A DNA stretch of 64,000 nucleotides from Halicephalobus mephisto (taxonomy: Eukaryota; Nematoda; Chromadorea; Rhabditida; Panagrolaimidae): positions 310,001-374,000 of the forward strand of contig SWDT01000029.1 of NCBI GenBank assembly GCA_009193035.1, in the 5' to 3' direction. The translations under genes and the position numbers were made by a program. Shown in pieces: positions 21,693 through 34,385 of the stretch. Position 1 is the first letter of the stretch, and each line of letters begins with the position of its first letter. The notes under the pieces were generated by a model. It searched no databases and was not told the origin of the DNA. It was given only the letters and a program-made list of their open reading frames with translations.

Positions 21693-21985
21693 AGGGTTTG
21701 GATCAATGCCATTGAGAAGACTCTTGACGGCATCTTTTCTCGTTGAATTGTAGTTATTCAGTCCATTGATGCAACTGACGTCAACAATGAACTTCTGCAG
21801 ATACTTGTCATGTGATGGACATCAAAACTCCTGTTGTTAAATGTAGTACAGAACAAAGAACGTAGAAGGTTTCCTCAATCCAGTCGTTTAATCTTCGGAA
21901 AATAATATCCCATATGCGATTTTAAAATGAGCTATGCCATGAGTCATTCGATGTTCGTCAATGAAAGAATGGATTTTGATCTCTA
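21693..21985 (+). pseudogene. decayed coding stretch with three in-frame stops
   Basis: One frame reads through almost 300 bp with only three internal stops: VWINAIEKTLDGIFSR, stop, SIDATDVNNELLQILVM, stop, KLLLLNVVQNKERRRFPQSS, stop, SYAMSHSMFVNERMDFDL, stop. Protein-like composition in one frame suggests a dead gene. Family not recognised. Confidence 0.25.
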
Positions 21986-22074
21986 ATTGATGACTGTTTT
22001 TCAAAATTGCTTTTTAAAAATCAAAATCCTTAATATAGCTGTTTACTTTCTTGGTTTCAATATATTTTTTAAGC

Positions 22075-22336
22075 ATGGCTTTGAGAACAGCGAAGGAAGG
22101 GCTGAGAAGGCACTATGAGCTTGGATCTTCTTAGCAAAACCGGAAGTACAACAAACATGTTGTTTGTTATTAACAAGCTCAGTGGTAATTTATTCTTGGA
22201 ACTCAAAGTCATCGTTTCCCGATGTCAACTCGAAATAAACCCGAAAATAAATCCGAAAATAAACTTTCTCAGATCTATCCAGTATGGATATTTCTTATCT
22301 ACCAAATCAACTTCGGAAGGGAGCATTTTCAGATGA
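22075..22336 (+). other. weak open stretches, possibly decayed gene
   Basis: ATG 22075 gives MALRTAKEGLRRHYELGSS, and an overlapping frame runs 73 codons to 22336 with TTNMLFVINKLSGNLFLELK. No splice logic found. May belong to the same decayed locus as 21693-21985. Confidence 0.15.
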
Positions 22337-22339
22337 ATT

Positions 22340-24225
22340 GTGGACTGTGTGTTCCCCAATAATATGCAGAAAATTAATTAAACATTGTACGCTGAATTTG
22401 GTGGGCTCAAGGAAATAAAATAAATGTCATTTTTATTGTAGCTACAAGTTAGGCAACCTCTGATCTCAAGATTAAATGTTCATTTGCATTCCTTCAGAAC
22501 GAAGCTCTTTCATGTTACAGTGGTTGGTTCTAAGAAGATTTCACTAAATTTGACGAAAACATTCGTCTGAAAAGATCTGAGTCAAAGTTAAACTTCGAAA
22601 GACAAATATGATTTAATTTCCCTCAATCATGCAGTCAGTTTGGCTCTGTGCCTTCTATAAAGAGGATTTTCTGATATTACCCCAAGAGCACATTCAATGC
22701 TTCATGACGTTTGACCTACAAATCTTTTTCATTTCAGGTGGAAACTGTGGATATTTTTGTATTCTCATTGTGATATAACATTAAAGGTTTTATATGCTTT
22801 TCTTGAACCACGTGTTGTGTGCACTTTTTGGACCGATTTCACAGAGATTTGATCAATTATTCCCCTTGTTGAGCAGTGAATAAAACCCCACATCATCAGT
22901 TTTTTCGAAACTTCCGGTTTTGCTCCTGCACATGAAAAACATCAAAGTTTGTTTCCGTTTCTGAGAGAGTAGTGGAGCTTCTTGACAAGTTCGCCTAAGG
23001 CATTATTCTACCATGTGCTGTTTTTGTTTTTATTTTTTTTCCGTTCGGAAACTGATGTTGCAAAGTGAAAACGTCATGGATAATGACCCAAGTACAGGAA
23101 AGTGGGTGATTTTCGGGCTTTGATTTTGTAAAAACATTGGTGTTGTACAAGGTGCAAGTGGAAAATTCTCATGAGTCAGCCTAGCACCCACGTATAATTT
23201 CAACAAACAAAGTTTGAGTTACTCTACTCTGGAAGCAGGAGAATGGAATTGAAATAATATCAGTAAATGGTAGTTGAGGAGGATAATATTTAGAAAAAAT
23301 CACTAAGTTTATGCGGCTATAATAGAGAGAGTGGATTTAGACGGTTATTGTGTTGAAGAACTGCTTTCTTCTTTCTGTCATCATTGAAACGTATTTGTGA
23401 TGTGTCTTTTATGAAAAGTTAGAAAAGGATTGAAAACCATAGATTATTGTTCTTTGAAGATATTATTCAACTATTTTCTGTAGACTTTGCATATCTTTTA
23501 ATTCGTTTTTGCAGAAATCTTTCATGATACAATGTATCCTACATCTGCTTAACAACAGTGCCAAATCCGGATTTCTTGTATAAAAAGATAAGCATTCCTT
23601 TTAGTATAAATTTATTTTATGCTAAAATTCATTTCTGAAATTAATGTGGACTTTTATGTCCGACTTAGACTCTATTTGCTTGAACTCATGATACATAATA
23701 CCTTTTGCAAAATTCATAATCATTTCCGAAGTGATAAGATAATTATTCTCGGATTAACAAGTCCGTAATTGTGGAAAACGGATCTCAAAGTACAATTTCA
23801 CAGTTTCCGTATGTGGACCAACACGACATTTAAATTGCAGAGGCTAAATTTGATTTTTGGCTTTATTGTATAACTACAATTTCTCGAAAAAATATCTGGT
23901 CGACAAACAGGAAAATTGTATGAGATTTAACCCAAGATTGAATATACCAAAGAGCTTCGTCTCCCTACATTTTGGAAATTAAGACCAAGTATTCTTTAGA
24001 CTTTAAAGATTAAATACTTTTTGAACTTCAAAGATGTTTTTTAAAATACGGAATCCCATATAAATCTGTTTTTCTTCAAGATTGACTGAAATTATTGAGA
24101 CCATCAAAAATGCCATCGAAAGATATAAAATCTTATAGTCTCGTACAAGATTTGATGGTCTTCTAGAATGTCATACAAATATCTAAAGTCTTCTAGAATG
24201 TGATAGTAATTTTAAAAATCATAAA
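22340..24225. other. unique spacer, nothing identified
   Basis: Non-repetitive DNA of mixed composition. No frame longer than chance, no repeat structure and no convincing exon on either strand. Confidence 0.5.
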
Positions 24226-24229
24226 CAAG

Positions 24230-24372
24230 AAAAAGTTCAACTTTCGTATGATGCAGAATGCAACAAATGAATTGCAAATTCTGTCACAAGTACCAAATGA
24301 TGATGAAAATTATGCCGATTATGTTGCATTTTTCGCTAAACTTTACAATTATTTCGAAAATTACACACAATA
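24230..24372. mobile_element. diverged copy of the CACACAAAAAGTGTAAC MITE family
   Basis: Order of motifs (GTTCAACTTTCG, CTGTCACAAGTACCAAATG, GATTATGTTGCATTTTTCG, AAAATTACACACAATAA) parallels the intact 58731-58898 element, but the arms are heavily mutated. Confidence 0.4.
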
Positions 24373-25159
24373 ATAGTTTTTATTTTTTATTTGAAGAAAA
24401 GTGATTTTTTGAAGTGTATTATATGAAGTTCAAATCTTGGATTTTCTGGAAGGTTGTGTAAATTTGGTTTCAGTGAGTTTTTCAGTAATAATAATTTGTG
24501 ATATTTCTAATAATAAGATATTTGATTCTGGAAAAACTTCTAGAATTCTATGAAAATTTCCAAAATAAAAATTTTAGAATTTTCATATATTTCAAAATTA
24601 CTTTTGGAATTTTCTAAAATTGATTATTTTTTCCATCTATACCTAAAATCTTAAATTTCAGAAAATTTTAAAAATTTGTGTTTATATAACTTTATAAAAA
24701 TATTTGTTTTAATTTTTATAATAATGTGATGTCCGGAAAATGCCTCCGAAGCTCAAAATCCGGATGTTTTTCGTTTTTACCCGCACTGTGCCCGAACTCA
24801 ATTTGACCGATTAGGAATCATAACTCAGATTCATAAATTTTAATTAAAAAATAAAAATAGACTTTTCTGAATGATATCAGTATCGTTGATGAAATTTTTG
24901 CTCATTTTTAAGACTTAATCCTTTTTGGATTTTCCATATAATCTTCTTTGTGGCTTTGTCTATATATTCCATAAAAAATCCGCAAGATTGTTTTTTTCTG
25001 GATTAGTCAATGCTGTACTCTAAGCCGGGAAGACTGTAAAAGTTAATCTTGTTTGCTTGATTTCGAATCCTCAACTTCCTTCAAAAAAATGCAAATTGTT
25101 TGACATACAGTAGGGACATCATCATTCCAAATTTCAAAATAAAAATTACTTAATTATAT

Positions 25160-25525
25160 TAATCTAAAAATTTTAAAGTTTTTTGCAAAAATTACAATTT
25201 TATGGAAATTATAAAAATTGTTTAAAATTTTTGAAAAATTTCAACTTTTTTTTGCAAAAATTACAATTTTTTGAAAATTATATAAATTGTTTAAAATTTT
25301 CGAAAAATTTCAACTTTTTTTTTCAAAAATTACAATTTTTTGAAAATTATAAAAATTATTTAAAATTTTCGAAAAATTTCAAAGTTTTTTCTACAAAAAT
25401 TACAACTTTTTAAAAATTATAAAAATTATTTAAAATTTTCGAAAAATTTCAACTTTTTTTGCAAAAATTACAACTTTTTGGAAATTATAAAAATTGTTTA
25501 AAATTTTTGAAAAATTTTAAAATCT
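25160..25525. repeat. about 66-bp tandem repeat, 5 copies
   Basis: Unit: TTTTTGCAAAAATTACAATT followed by TTTGAAAATTATAAAAATTG. Its open 76-codon plus frame is a by-product of the repeat. Confidence 0.85.
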
Positions 25526-25879
25526 CAGAAAATTGTTTCAGATATTAATTCTAGAAAATTCCATAAGATTCTGGAAGATTATAGAAGCTCTTGTGTGATT
25601 TCAAAAGGCTTTAGAAGCTTCTTTAGATTGTGAAAGATTTTTTAAGCTTCTCTAGAATTTTAGTGTGATACTATTATAAAAATGAAAAATGAATGTTCTT
25701 ATGAAATAACCTTGAAATAGGATTTTGAAATTTTCTATGAACATTCAGAATTTCAAATACGAAGTAATTTTAAAAGTTTAGACCGGATTCTGGAAAAGTC
25801 AGAAACTTGCATAATGTTTTCAAAAGTTTTATAAAATTTGAAAGTTTATTTTATTTTAGAAAATTCTGTAAAATTTTAA

Positions 25880-26345
25880 ATATATTTGTAGGATTTTAAA
25901 AAGTTTGAAAAATTTTCACAAGATTTCGAAATTAAATATAAATTTTCAAATTTTTTCTTTTTTGAACATTTTTGAAATGTTTATAAACTTCTAAAAAACT
26001 TTAAAATATTTTACTTTATTTTAGAAAATTTTAAATATTTTTGTAAAATTTTAGAAAATTCAAAAAATTTCCACAAGATTTCAAAATTGAATATAAATTT
26101 TCAAATTTTTTCTTTTTCGAACATTTTTGAAATGTTTATAAACTTCTAAAAAACTTTAAAATATTTTACTTTATTTTAGAAAATTTTAAATATTTTTGTA
26201 AAACTTTAGAAAATTCAAAAAATTTCTACAAAATTTTCAAAATTAAATATAATTTTTTAAATTTTTTCTTTTTTGAATATTTTTGAAATGTTCATAAACT
26301 TCTAAAAAGCTTTAAAATATTTTACTCTATTTTAGAAAATTTCAT
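25880..26345. repeat. about 176-bp tandem repeat, 2.6 copies
   Basis: Unit includes TTTTGAACATTTTTGAAATG, CTTCTAAAAAACTTTAAAAT and ATTTCCACAAGATTTC-like text, near 25960, 26120 and 26280. 26346-26848 holds nothing recognisable. Confidence 0.75.
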
Positions 26346-26851
26346 AAATTGTATATATTTCTATGAAATTTTACAAAGCCCCGAAAGCTTTCATAAGATT
26401 CTGAAGGATTTCAAAATTTTCCACAAGATTACATATTCTTTCATGATAGTCTGTCATAGTAAACAGCTCAATTATTATTTTTTTTTAATTTTTGAACTTC
26501 CCCATCGAAGACTTGCCAGATTTGCCAGATCAAAGATTTTCTTTCTTGAATGAAGCAATTTGAGGATTTGCTAAATTTAGAAGCAGACCGGAAAATTGCT
26601 ATTTATGGAATACAGATTTCATTATGAAGAATTAGTAAAATCCACACCTGTGCAAATTACAATGTCGTCGAAAAAACTTTAGTTTTTTTACAAAGTTATT
26701 GAAAAAAGAATAATGAAAATAATAAAATTCAATAGATGACATAGTTGCTCCTTTTTGACGCTATTTATGAACTTTATATATAAAGATATAACTTCAATAA
26801 TGCGGCTCATTACGGTAGAGTTATTTTGAGCTTAGATAATGTCATTATTAA

Positions 26852-27074
26852 CACATTGCGGACAATGTATATTTTCGAATGTTGTTTGTCGTGGATCTGA
26901 AGTGATATATTTTTTCTTTTTTCTGTGGCCCGAATCCGTCAGTGTTCCGTTCAATCTAGAGGTATTTGTTACAAAAATAAAAAAATCCGAAATCACAAAA
27001 AGGAATCCGTTACGAAATATTGTGGTACAAACAGGAGTTGTGTACCACATATGGCCCACATTATCCACGATGTG
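26852..27074. mobile_element. 223-bp element with 17-bp inverted ends and TTAA flanks
   Basis: Left end CACATTGCGGACAATGT, right end (reverse complement) CACATCGTGGATAATGT; TTAA lies directly outside both (26848-26851, 27075-27078). TTAA duplication is the hallmark of piggyBac-superfamily insertion, so this is a likely piggyBac-type MITE. Frames of 78-79 codons on both strands across it are unrelated to any transposase. Confidence 0.7.
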
Positions 27075-27229
27075 TTAAATATTCTTCGATAGTGACTAAA
27101 AATAATCTGCTTTTCAGCCGTTGTTAAAATTTCGATGATAATGTTGTAAATCTAAATAGTAACGGATAATTATCGAAAATAATCTTTATCCAAATTTGGA
27201 GAAAAAAATAGAAATTAAATTTACATAGT

Positions 27230-27765
27230 GACTAAAAGAAACAATAATCAAAATCAGTCACTATCTAAATTTAATTTCTACGGCATTTTTATTCAAACTT
27301 GGATAGTAACTAAGTGGAAAATAATAACTTTTACTCACAATCTTAATCTCCGTAAGAGAAGTATGGGAAGTAAGGGAACTAGCTTTGGATAGTGACGAAT
27401 AATTATAAAAATTAATCACTATCCAAGTTTACTTTTCTTTGTTAATGTTAATCCAACTTGGATAGTGATTAATTGTTACTATAATCATTTTTAGTCACTA
27501 TCTAATTTTAATTTTCTGCATTATTATTATATAAACTTGGATAGTGACGAATAATTATAAAAATTAATCACTATCCAAGTTTACTTTTCTTCGTTATTGT
27601 TAATCCAACTTGGATAGTGATTAATTGTTACTATAATCATTTTTAGTCACTATCTAATTTTAATTTTCTATATTATTATTATGCAGATGTGAATAGTGAA
27701 TTTTTTTCGATAAATCCTTTTCCTTCATCACTATTCACACATTTTTTCCAAATATATAGATGACT
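27230..27765. repeat. array of palindromic ATAGTGACT units, about 152-bp period
   Basis: AACTTGGATAGTGACGAATA is followed within 50 bp by its inverted match TTAATCACTATCCAAGTT, near 27383 and 27534, with a diverged copy near 27300, separated by further TAGTGATTAA / TTAGTCACTATC half sites. 27090-27230 is a diverged extension. Related to the 46960-47645 array. Confidence 0.75.
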
Positions 27766-27839
27766 GTTTTAAAAATAAGTAATGTACGTTAATTGTTGTC
27801 AATTTTTGATTTTATAAAGTAATTTTTCAAATTTCTGTA

Positions 27840-28150
27840 ATATAAAATGTCTTTTTAGTGCCGTGTAAATTTACACTTCCCCTCATTTACCGATTATTTT
27901 ACCTGTCTACGTGTCTTGTCTCCTCTTCAAAAAAGGATTTATAATTGCTCTACGACAAATCTTGCGCGTTTCCTACCGAGACAGGTTTTCCGGAACGGCA
28001 TTGTCTCATTTTCTCTCGGCGAAAAAAGTTGAGCTAATTACAGTCTACTAATTTCAAAATTAATATCTTTTGTATTTGTGTTCTTGGTGCCAACCGCCGT
28101 CCCATGGTCACTGTTTTCTGACAGTCAGTGACCATGAGTAAATTTCGAAA
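27840..28150. other. GC-richer island with a hairpin, no clear exon
   Basis: Non-repetitive, GC-richer stretch (GCGCGTTTCCTACCGAGACA and CCAACCGCCGTCCC). It contains the 11-bp-stem hairpin at 28103-28136. An ATG at 28133 opens only 11 codons. May be a promoter or first exon of a gene not otherwise visible. Confidence 0.3.
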
Positions 28151-28224
28151 ATCACGAGGCTTCAGATAAAATTGCATCATGCAGGAAATGCCCAATTTGC
28201 ACATCACTTATCGGAAAGGAATTA

Positions 28225-28700
28225 CTTATGAGACTATGATTTTGTAGAACTTTCTAGAATCTACCAGAATCTTTCGGAAGTTTCCGAAATCCTAAATTAC
28301 TGTAGAAATTTTCAGAATTTAAAAAACTTAGGGAACTTTGAAGTTACTGTAGAAATTTTCTAAACTTTTCAGAATCTTGTAAAAGTTTTTAGAATCTACC
28401 AGAATCTTTTAAAAGTTTCCGAAATCCTAAATTACTGTAGAAATTTTCAGAATTTAGAAAACTTAGAGAACTTTGAAGTTACTGTAGAAATTTTTGAAAC
28501 TTTTCAGAATTTTGCAGAAGGTTTTAGAATCCTCTAGAATCTTGTAAAAGTTTCTGAAATCCTCTAAATTACCGTAATGTTTTCCAGAATCTCGTAGAAA
28601 GTTCTAAAATCTTTGAGAATCTTCTCAAAGTTTCTGGAATCCTAAAATATTTTAGAAATTTTTAGATATTTTCAGAATTCTGCAGACGTTTCCGAAATTT
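28225..28700. repeat. about 155-bp tandem repeat with TACTGTAGAAATTTTC core, 3 copies
   Basis: GTTTCCGAAATCCTAAATTACTGTAG-type text recurs near 28275, 28430 and 28550, each followed by CAGAATTTAGAAAACTTAG-like sequence. Non-coding. Confidence 0.75.
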
Positions 28701-29189
28701 TCGAAAAGTACAGTAAACTCTGAAGTTTTAATTGTTAAAAATTTTCGGAATTTTTAAATATATAATGAACTTTTGAAATCTTCGAGAATCTTTGAAAATT
28801 TACGGAACATTTCACAATTTTTAAACGATTTTCCAACTTTTCAGAATCATGTGGAATAATTTCGAATTTTTAAAATTTTGAAATTTTAAAATTGTTTTAA
28901 AAATTTATTTTCAAAAAATTTAAAAATGAATATTTCTAATTTTTTATGATTGCCTGATTACGGTAGTTTAAGCATGATTTCAAAAGTACAATATCGTCAC
29001 CGACTAATTATTCTCAACCAATTTCGTTCTTTCACATGGCTCATCAGCTGTTCTTAAAAGAAATTCGTTAAATTTTATTAATTGTTTCCACAGAAATAGA
29101 AAATAAAAATGCATTAATTGAAGTAGAAACATTAAGCTTGAATTATTTCGAAAAAGTGGCAGATTTTTCGTTTGAAAAAATTTGAATGA

Positions 29190-29760
29190 ATTTTTTTATT
29201 TTTTTTAATTTCAATTAAAATCACTTTTTTTGACAATTTTATTTTTCTATAGTCAATAAAAATAAATAATTTTATAAAATGAAAAAAATAAAAATAATTC
29301 AATTTTTAAAAAAAGAAAAAATAAAAATAATTTTATAAATTTTTAAAAAATAAAAATAATTCAATTTTTATAAAATGAAAAAAATAAAAATAATTTAATT
29401 TAAAAAAATGAAAAAATAAAAATAATTTTATAAATTTTTAAAAAATAAAAATAATTTAATTTTATAAATTTAAAAAAAATAAAAATAATTTGGTTTTTTT
29501 AAATAAAAATTATACAATTTTTCGATGGTTCTCGAGTGGAAAATATTTTTTTAGAATAATTTTTCACATTACTGTAAAAATAACAATTTTAATTTATCTA
29601 AAAAATTAAATTTTCTATTCAAAAATCATCAAAAATTTTTTTATTTTATTTTTTTTAAATATTTTTTATATTATTTTTTTAAAATTATTTTTTATTTTTT
29701 TTAATCTCTATGATCATTATATATTGAACTAATTATATATAAAGTTCTTTTTTAAAAATA
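29190..29760. repeat. low-complexity AAAATAAAAATAATTT tract
   Basis: Irregular A/T-only repetition with no coding or structural signal. Confidence 0.85.
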
Positions 29761-30119
29761 AAACTGCAAAAAATAAAAAAGAAAATTACTTAATCGTTCC
29801 TGAACAAAGAATTTGCTTCTTTTTTTGAATCTTTTTAAAATAATCTAAATTAATATTTTTGCTCTAACACAGGAAATTACAAATTGATCCATAAAAAAAG
29901 AACTTTGATCTTTATTTTTGTTTTGAGCTGTGGAATCTTCAGTCTGGCATTTTAAATCCGAATAACCTTTTTGAAAATTTCCGACATTAAAGTTTTAAAA
30001 ATGATCTTTCGAAATTTTCCCAAGGAAATTATATTGAAGACAATTTAGATGTTTTAAAAAAATTATAAATTAGAATAAAAATTTACTACAGTATGGTTTA
30101 AAAAAGACAAAACCCCCTT

Positions 30120-30300
30120 TTGTTCATGTTTGACGACATCATGATGTAACGCCATCCTGTCACTTCTGTCGTCCCGACGTCATGAAATCATCGATCATGA
30201 CTCCGGAAATTCTCCTGATGTCCCGTGCTGAAACGACAGAAGCAGAAACCTTTGTGATGTGACATATGTGCCCCCGGATCTTTGTGTCCCAAAGATTTAT
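30120..30300. other. GC-richer island open on both strands
   Basis: Minus strand: about 50 open codons with KVSASVVSARDIRRISGVMI, spanning a CTGTCGTTTCAG acceptor-like site. Plus strand: about 43 open codons (KSSIMTPEILLMSRAETTEA). Contains GACGTCATG, a CRE-like octamer core. Either a lone exon or a regulatory island; not resolvable by reading. Confidence 0.25.
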
Positions 30301-30342
30301 GTTCTAATTTTAGAAACTTTATGTCGAAAATTAAATGCAAAA

Positions 30343-30782
30343 AAAGCTGTTTTAAATAATTTTATATGGAATTTTAAAGTTATTTTAATTTTGGCTTTTT
30401 GAAAGTCTTTGTACAAAGCTTCGTGTTGTTATAACTGAGGGTTAGTCTTCAGAATCCAGGAATCTGAAGGTTGATTATGGATTCTCATTTCAGATTCGGA
30501 GTCTACAGATCTGGTTGCGTTAGTTTAAGTACTTTTTGCTCAGTTATCATTGTAGAATCGGGACGTAAATGTTGGAAACACAAATGTGTAGGGCTTAAAC
30601 GTCATATAACTAATTTTAGATATCTCCAAAGCTCGACAATAAGTACTCAAAATGATGCACTCGAACCTGTAGAGTTTGAATCTGAAGTCAAAATCCAGGA
30701 ATCTCAAGGTTAATTATGGATTTCGACTTCAGATTCAAAATTTACGGGTCAGCGTACATCATTATAAATACTTTTTTGTTCA
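30343..30782. repeat. 440-bp duplicated segment, copy 1
   Basis: About 95% identical to 39023-39462 (offset 8680 bp), same orientation. Carries an 80-codon ATG frame (30471-30713) containing CSVIIVESGRKCWKHKCVGL; the frame is intact in both copies. The segment itself contains a diverged internal repeat (GAATCCAGGAATCTGAAGGT near 30454 and about 30690). Confidence 0.85.
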
Positions 30783-30929
30783 GATCTAACTGCAAAATTG
30801 GGAACACAGTTCTGACACAACCGAAACTTTAATTAACCCTGTCAGCTGCTTTGTTCAGTGAATATACTCTGATTTGATTTATTTCACATTTCCAAAGCTG
30901 TTTCAATTATTAATCAACTATTAGTAAAC

Positions 30930-31540
30930 CACGTGATCACAAAAGAATCAAAAATCGTTCGTGGCAAGGGTAATGGTTTCTCATTTAGAGGGTTTTTTGG
31001 TCCTCATTATCTGAAGCAAGAGTTCAAATAGTGATTCTGACACGAAACTTAATGCATCTTCAATAGTTTTGATTATTGGTCCTTAAGCATCTTTTGTGGT
31101 AGGACTGAAGTTGTTCAATTTAGGGAACTTTTTGGTTTTCGTTGTTTCAGAAAACACTTCAAGTAATGATCCTATCACGAATGAAACTATGCAGTCTTTG
31201 ATTAAAATTTGATTGCCGATTCTTAAGCATTATTCACGATAAGACTAGCAATTTTTCATTTATGAAAGTCTGATGCTTATTATATAAAACATGTTCCACA
31301 TAGTGATTCTATCACAGACGAATCTTAGTTCATTTTTCAATCAGCACTTGCTTACTAATCCGTAAATATTTTTATCAATAAAACCAACAATTACATCACT
31401 CCACAATTCTTTTTATCTTTATTTTTTAAAGAGAAATATTAAGTACTGATCTTGACTCAAAAGATGTTTGATTTGCTTTTCGATTACATATTTTGTTACT
31501 TAAACTTTATAAAATTAATCTTCATCTGCTAATGCACGAA
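30930..31540. repeat. decayed tandem array, about 139-bp period
   Basis: Four units with GATTCTATCACAGACGAATC-like starts and CCTTAAGCATCTTTTGTGG-like middles, diverging to the right. Similar phrases (TTAAGCGTCATTCGTGGGG) recur in the 48000-49700 array. Confidence 0.55.
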
Positions 31541-34130
31541 ATTTTATGTATATAATTCCTCCTTAAAATCATGTAGAATTATTTTCAATACTTTTCCTGA
31601 TCTTAGGTGGAAACCATATCGATGTGAATTTACATCTGTTGACTAATTTTCTTAATTCTTTTTTGAAGATAGATAGATTCTGAAGTTTTAGGAAATCTTT
31701 TTATAAAGCTATTTAAAGCTTGATTCATTAAATGTACATGATTAATAAGTCCTCGTCATGACGGTCCAATTGGATTTCCTGGTTTTTCGCAGCTATACGT
31801 GAGTAATTGTAATTTTTATTCGCTTACGATGCAATTTAAAAATTAAATATAGTCATTTAATATCATTTGTATTTTAAACTAGCATACTGTAATGTTGAAC
31901 TTTAATTTATAATTTGCAAAAATGCTGAATTTAATGTTAACTAAAAGTAATAATTTTCTACTAATTTAAAAAAAATATTTTTGATTTGAAAAATGTTATA
32001 CAAGTTTCACGTTTAAATATCATTATTTCGACTTACCTTTCATAAAAAATTGAATTACTATATATTATTTTTTAAATAAGTAATTATTTCATTCTTTACG
32101 AATTCTAAAAATCGATAAAACAATAAAGCAAATTTAATCTGAATTACAGGAAAATAAAGAAGGCAAATCTTTTCAAGATTTTGAAGCAAAAAACATTTTT
32201 TAATGTAATCTGAAATTACTTTTTTATTAAAAAATCCAAAAATACCCATGTTAATTTTGCGAAAAATTTTCAAATTTTTTAAAAAGATCAGATTCCAAAA
32301 GCCAAATCCCTCTTCGGTAGAAAACATTATCCCTCTTTGTAGTTTCTATCACAGATACGTCTTTTAGAAATCCATATCAGAAAGATTAAGCGTCCGAGTT
32401 TTAATAAATAAAGTAGCGTCATTTATGTAACTAATCCAGGACTACTTTGTGTAGCATCTTTCGTGATCTTTTGAACTATCGTAATTTGATAAAGACCATA
32501 ATTATCGAACATATTTCATCCCGATTTCCAGGTTTTATGTGTATTACTGAAGAATACGTAAATTTCAATCCTATGAGTTGTTTCTCGTCAGAATTTAATA
32601 AGTTAAGAGTCTTCGATAAATCGTTGTTTTCGTTCTTTTTGTGAAGAATTAGTTTGCATGTAGTATGTGAAATAGCATTGAATTGAACGTGACGTAGCTG
32701 TTCGATTTTTTCTTCGAATGAGTTTGAGGATTATGGCAAAGACTTATTTCCATCTTATATCTGAATTACCTTTTGTCTATATACTGGCCTTTCTGTGTGA
32801 AAAATAAGGATTGGATTACGTCTCTGAACGTTGATGTAAAGGTATACAGTAGACGCTTCAATGAAGCAACGATGAAAGATATGATTTCGATGATGTACAC
32901 AAAGAACATTATATGTTATATGATGTAGGGATGGATCTAAACGACTCTGATGTACCACATATATTGTATTTCATGTATTGGTACATTAAATATAACACAT
33001 TGATACATTGTGCTAAGTTTATGTGCCGGTTCATTAGAGTTATTTTTGTGCGTATTACTCAGAATATGTAAATTGCTCAGATGCAAGTCTGAATCCCCAT
33101 TCAAGATGGCTCGAAATATAGCTTTTGATGGAAGCATATTTTCATAAGGAAATATTGGCCATTTCTATAATCCTGGAATTGGTTTCGGAAACCCTACAAG
33201 GGATTCTTTGCCTTATCTACCTCATATATTGCCTTATCTACCTCATATATTGCCTTATCTATCCGTGAAATGGCTTCCAAATACGACAAATAGATACTCT
33301 ATTAAAAGCTTTCAAAACACTAATACTATATCCATAGCATAGATGTTTCAGATAAAGGGCCTGTAGAAGATATATGATCTTAAAGATAACACTTCGCGCA
33401 TGTATGTTACTTGAATCCGACTTCTGAAAATCATTCTCAAATAAGTTATGGTAGAGTTTTGATTCAAGAAGTGTTTTTCAACAGTGTAGTTACTCTCTAT
33501 AGAAATTTAATAATTCAATCCGTCCCCAGGGATCCCCCTCACTTGTAGAGATTAACGACCTTTATCGTCGTCGCTTGCACTCGGATGTGGGAGGCTAAAG
33601 GAGCTTGCACGATAATTACTATAAGATCTCCTTATTCTAATAATAGATGCACTTATTAAAAAGGAAGTAAACGAGAAACTAAAGTTCAATCCATCTTCCG
33701 ATCGTTTTATTTTTCGGTAATAAGCAGATTCTCACGTCATTGTATACTTCGGTGTTATGTTTGTTTCTGTAAGACTCAGAACAGAAATATAATTAATATT
33801 ACATTATTGTGTTAATTAAAAATGGGTGTTGAAAAAATTGTCTTAATACAAATTTCTAGTTTTTAGAAATTTAGAAACGATGTCAAATGTTAAAGTTTTT
33901 GCATTTTGAAAGGTTATAGAAATCGCCAAGAGATTTCAAAAGATGTAGAAGCTTGCACTTGAATTTAAAAGATTTCAGAACTTTACCCTAGGCTGTAGAA
34001 GATTATCCAAACTCCCACGGCATTTTAGCCATTAAAATTATAGTTGTCGCAAATTACACCGTCATTTTCCAATATTACTCCCTATTTCCAAATATGTAGT
34101 CTAAATTAGCGGCTGTAATCCTTAAGACTT
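31540..34130. other. spacer with minor repeats only
   Basis: 33207-33262 has three copies of a 19-bp TTGCCTTATCTACCTCATA unit. 32937-33020 resembles the spacer of the composite MITEs (AACGACTCTGATGTACCACA). 33530-33610 is a small GC-richer patch whose minus strand, after a TATAG site, reads RASSFSLPHPSASDDDKGR and stops; too short to call. No other gene evidence. Confidence 0.4.
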
Positions 34131-34200
34131 TAATTGTTGGGTGTCGTCACGAGAATATCCATCTATTTCGAGAAAACAATTGTTATTTTTACTTTTTTAG

Positions 34201-34385
34201 AAAAGTTAAAACAAAACAAGAAAGATGACGCTGATGAGTTTTGCAGATTTTTTATAAAGGCGAAATCTGATCAATCAGGCGGAAAACTTTGCCCCCGAAA
34301 ATCCCCCACAAAGTTTAACAAATTCGACAAGTTTAAGTGGAGCGTGGTTTTCAAAATTCTTTGTGCTTTTATCAAGGAAGCATGA
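34201..34385 (+). other. terminal-exon-like open frame, Lys-rich product
   Basis: After a strong acceptor (TTTTTACTTTTTTAG) a frame of about 60 codons runs to a stop: KQNKKDDADEFCRFFIKAKS, GGKLCPRKSPTKFNKFDKFK, WSVVFKILCAFIKEA. GC content rises exactly at the acceptor, as for the verified exons here. No upstream exon with matching phase found. Family unknown. Confidence 0.33.
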
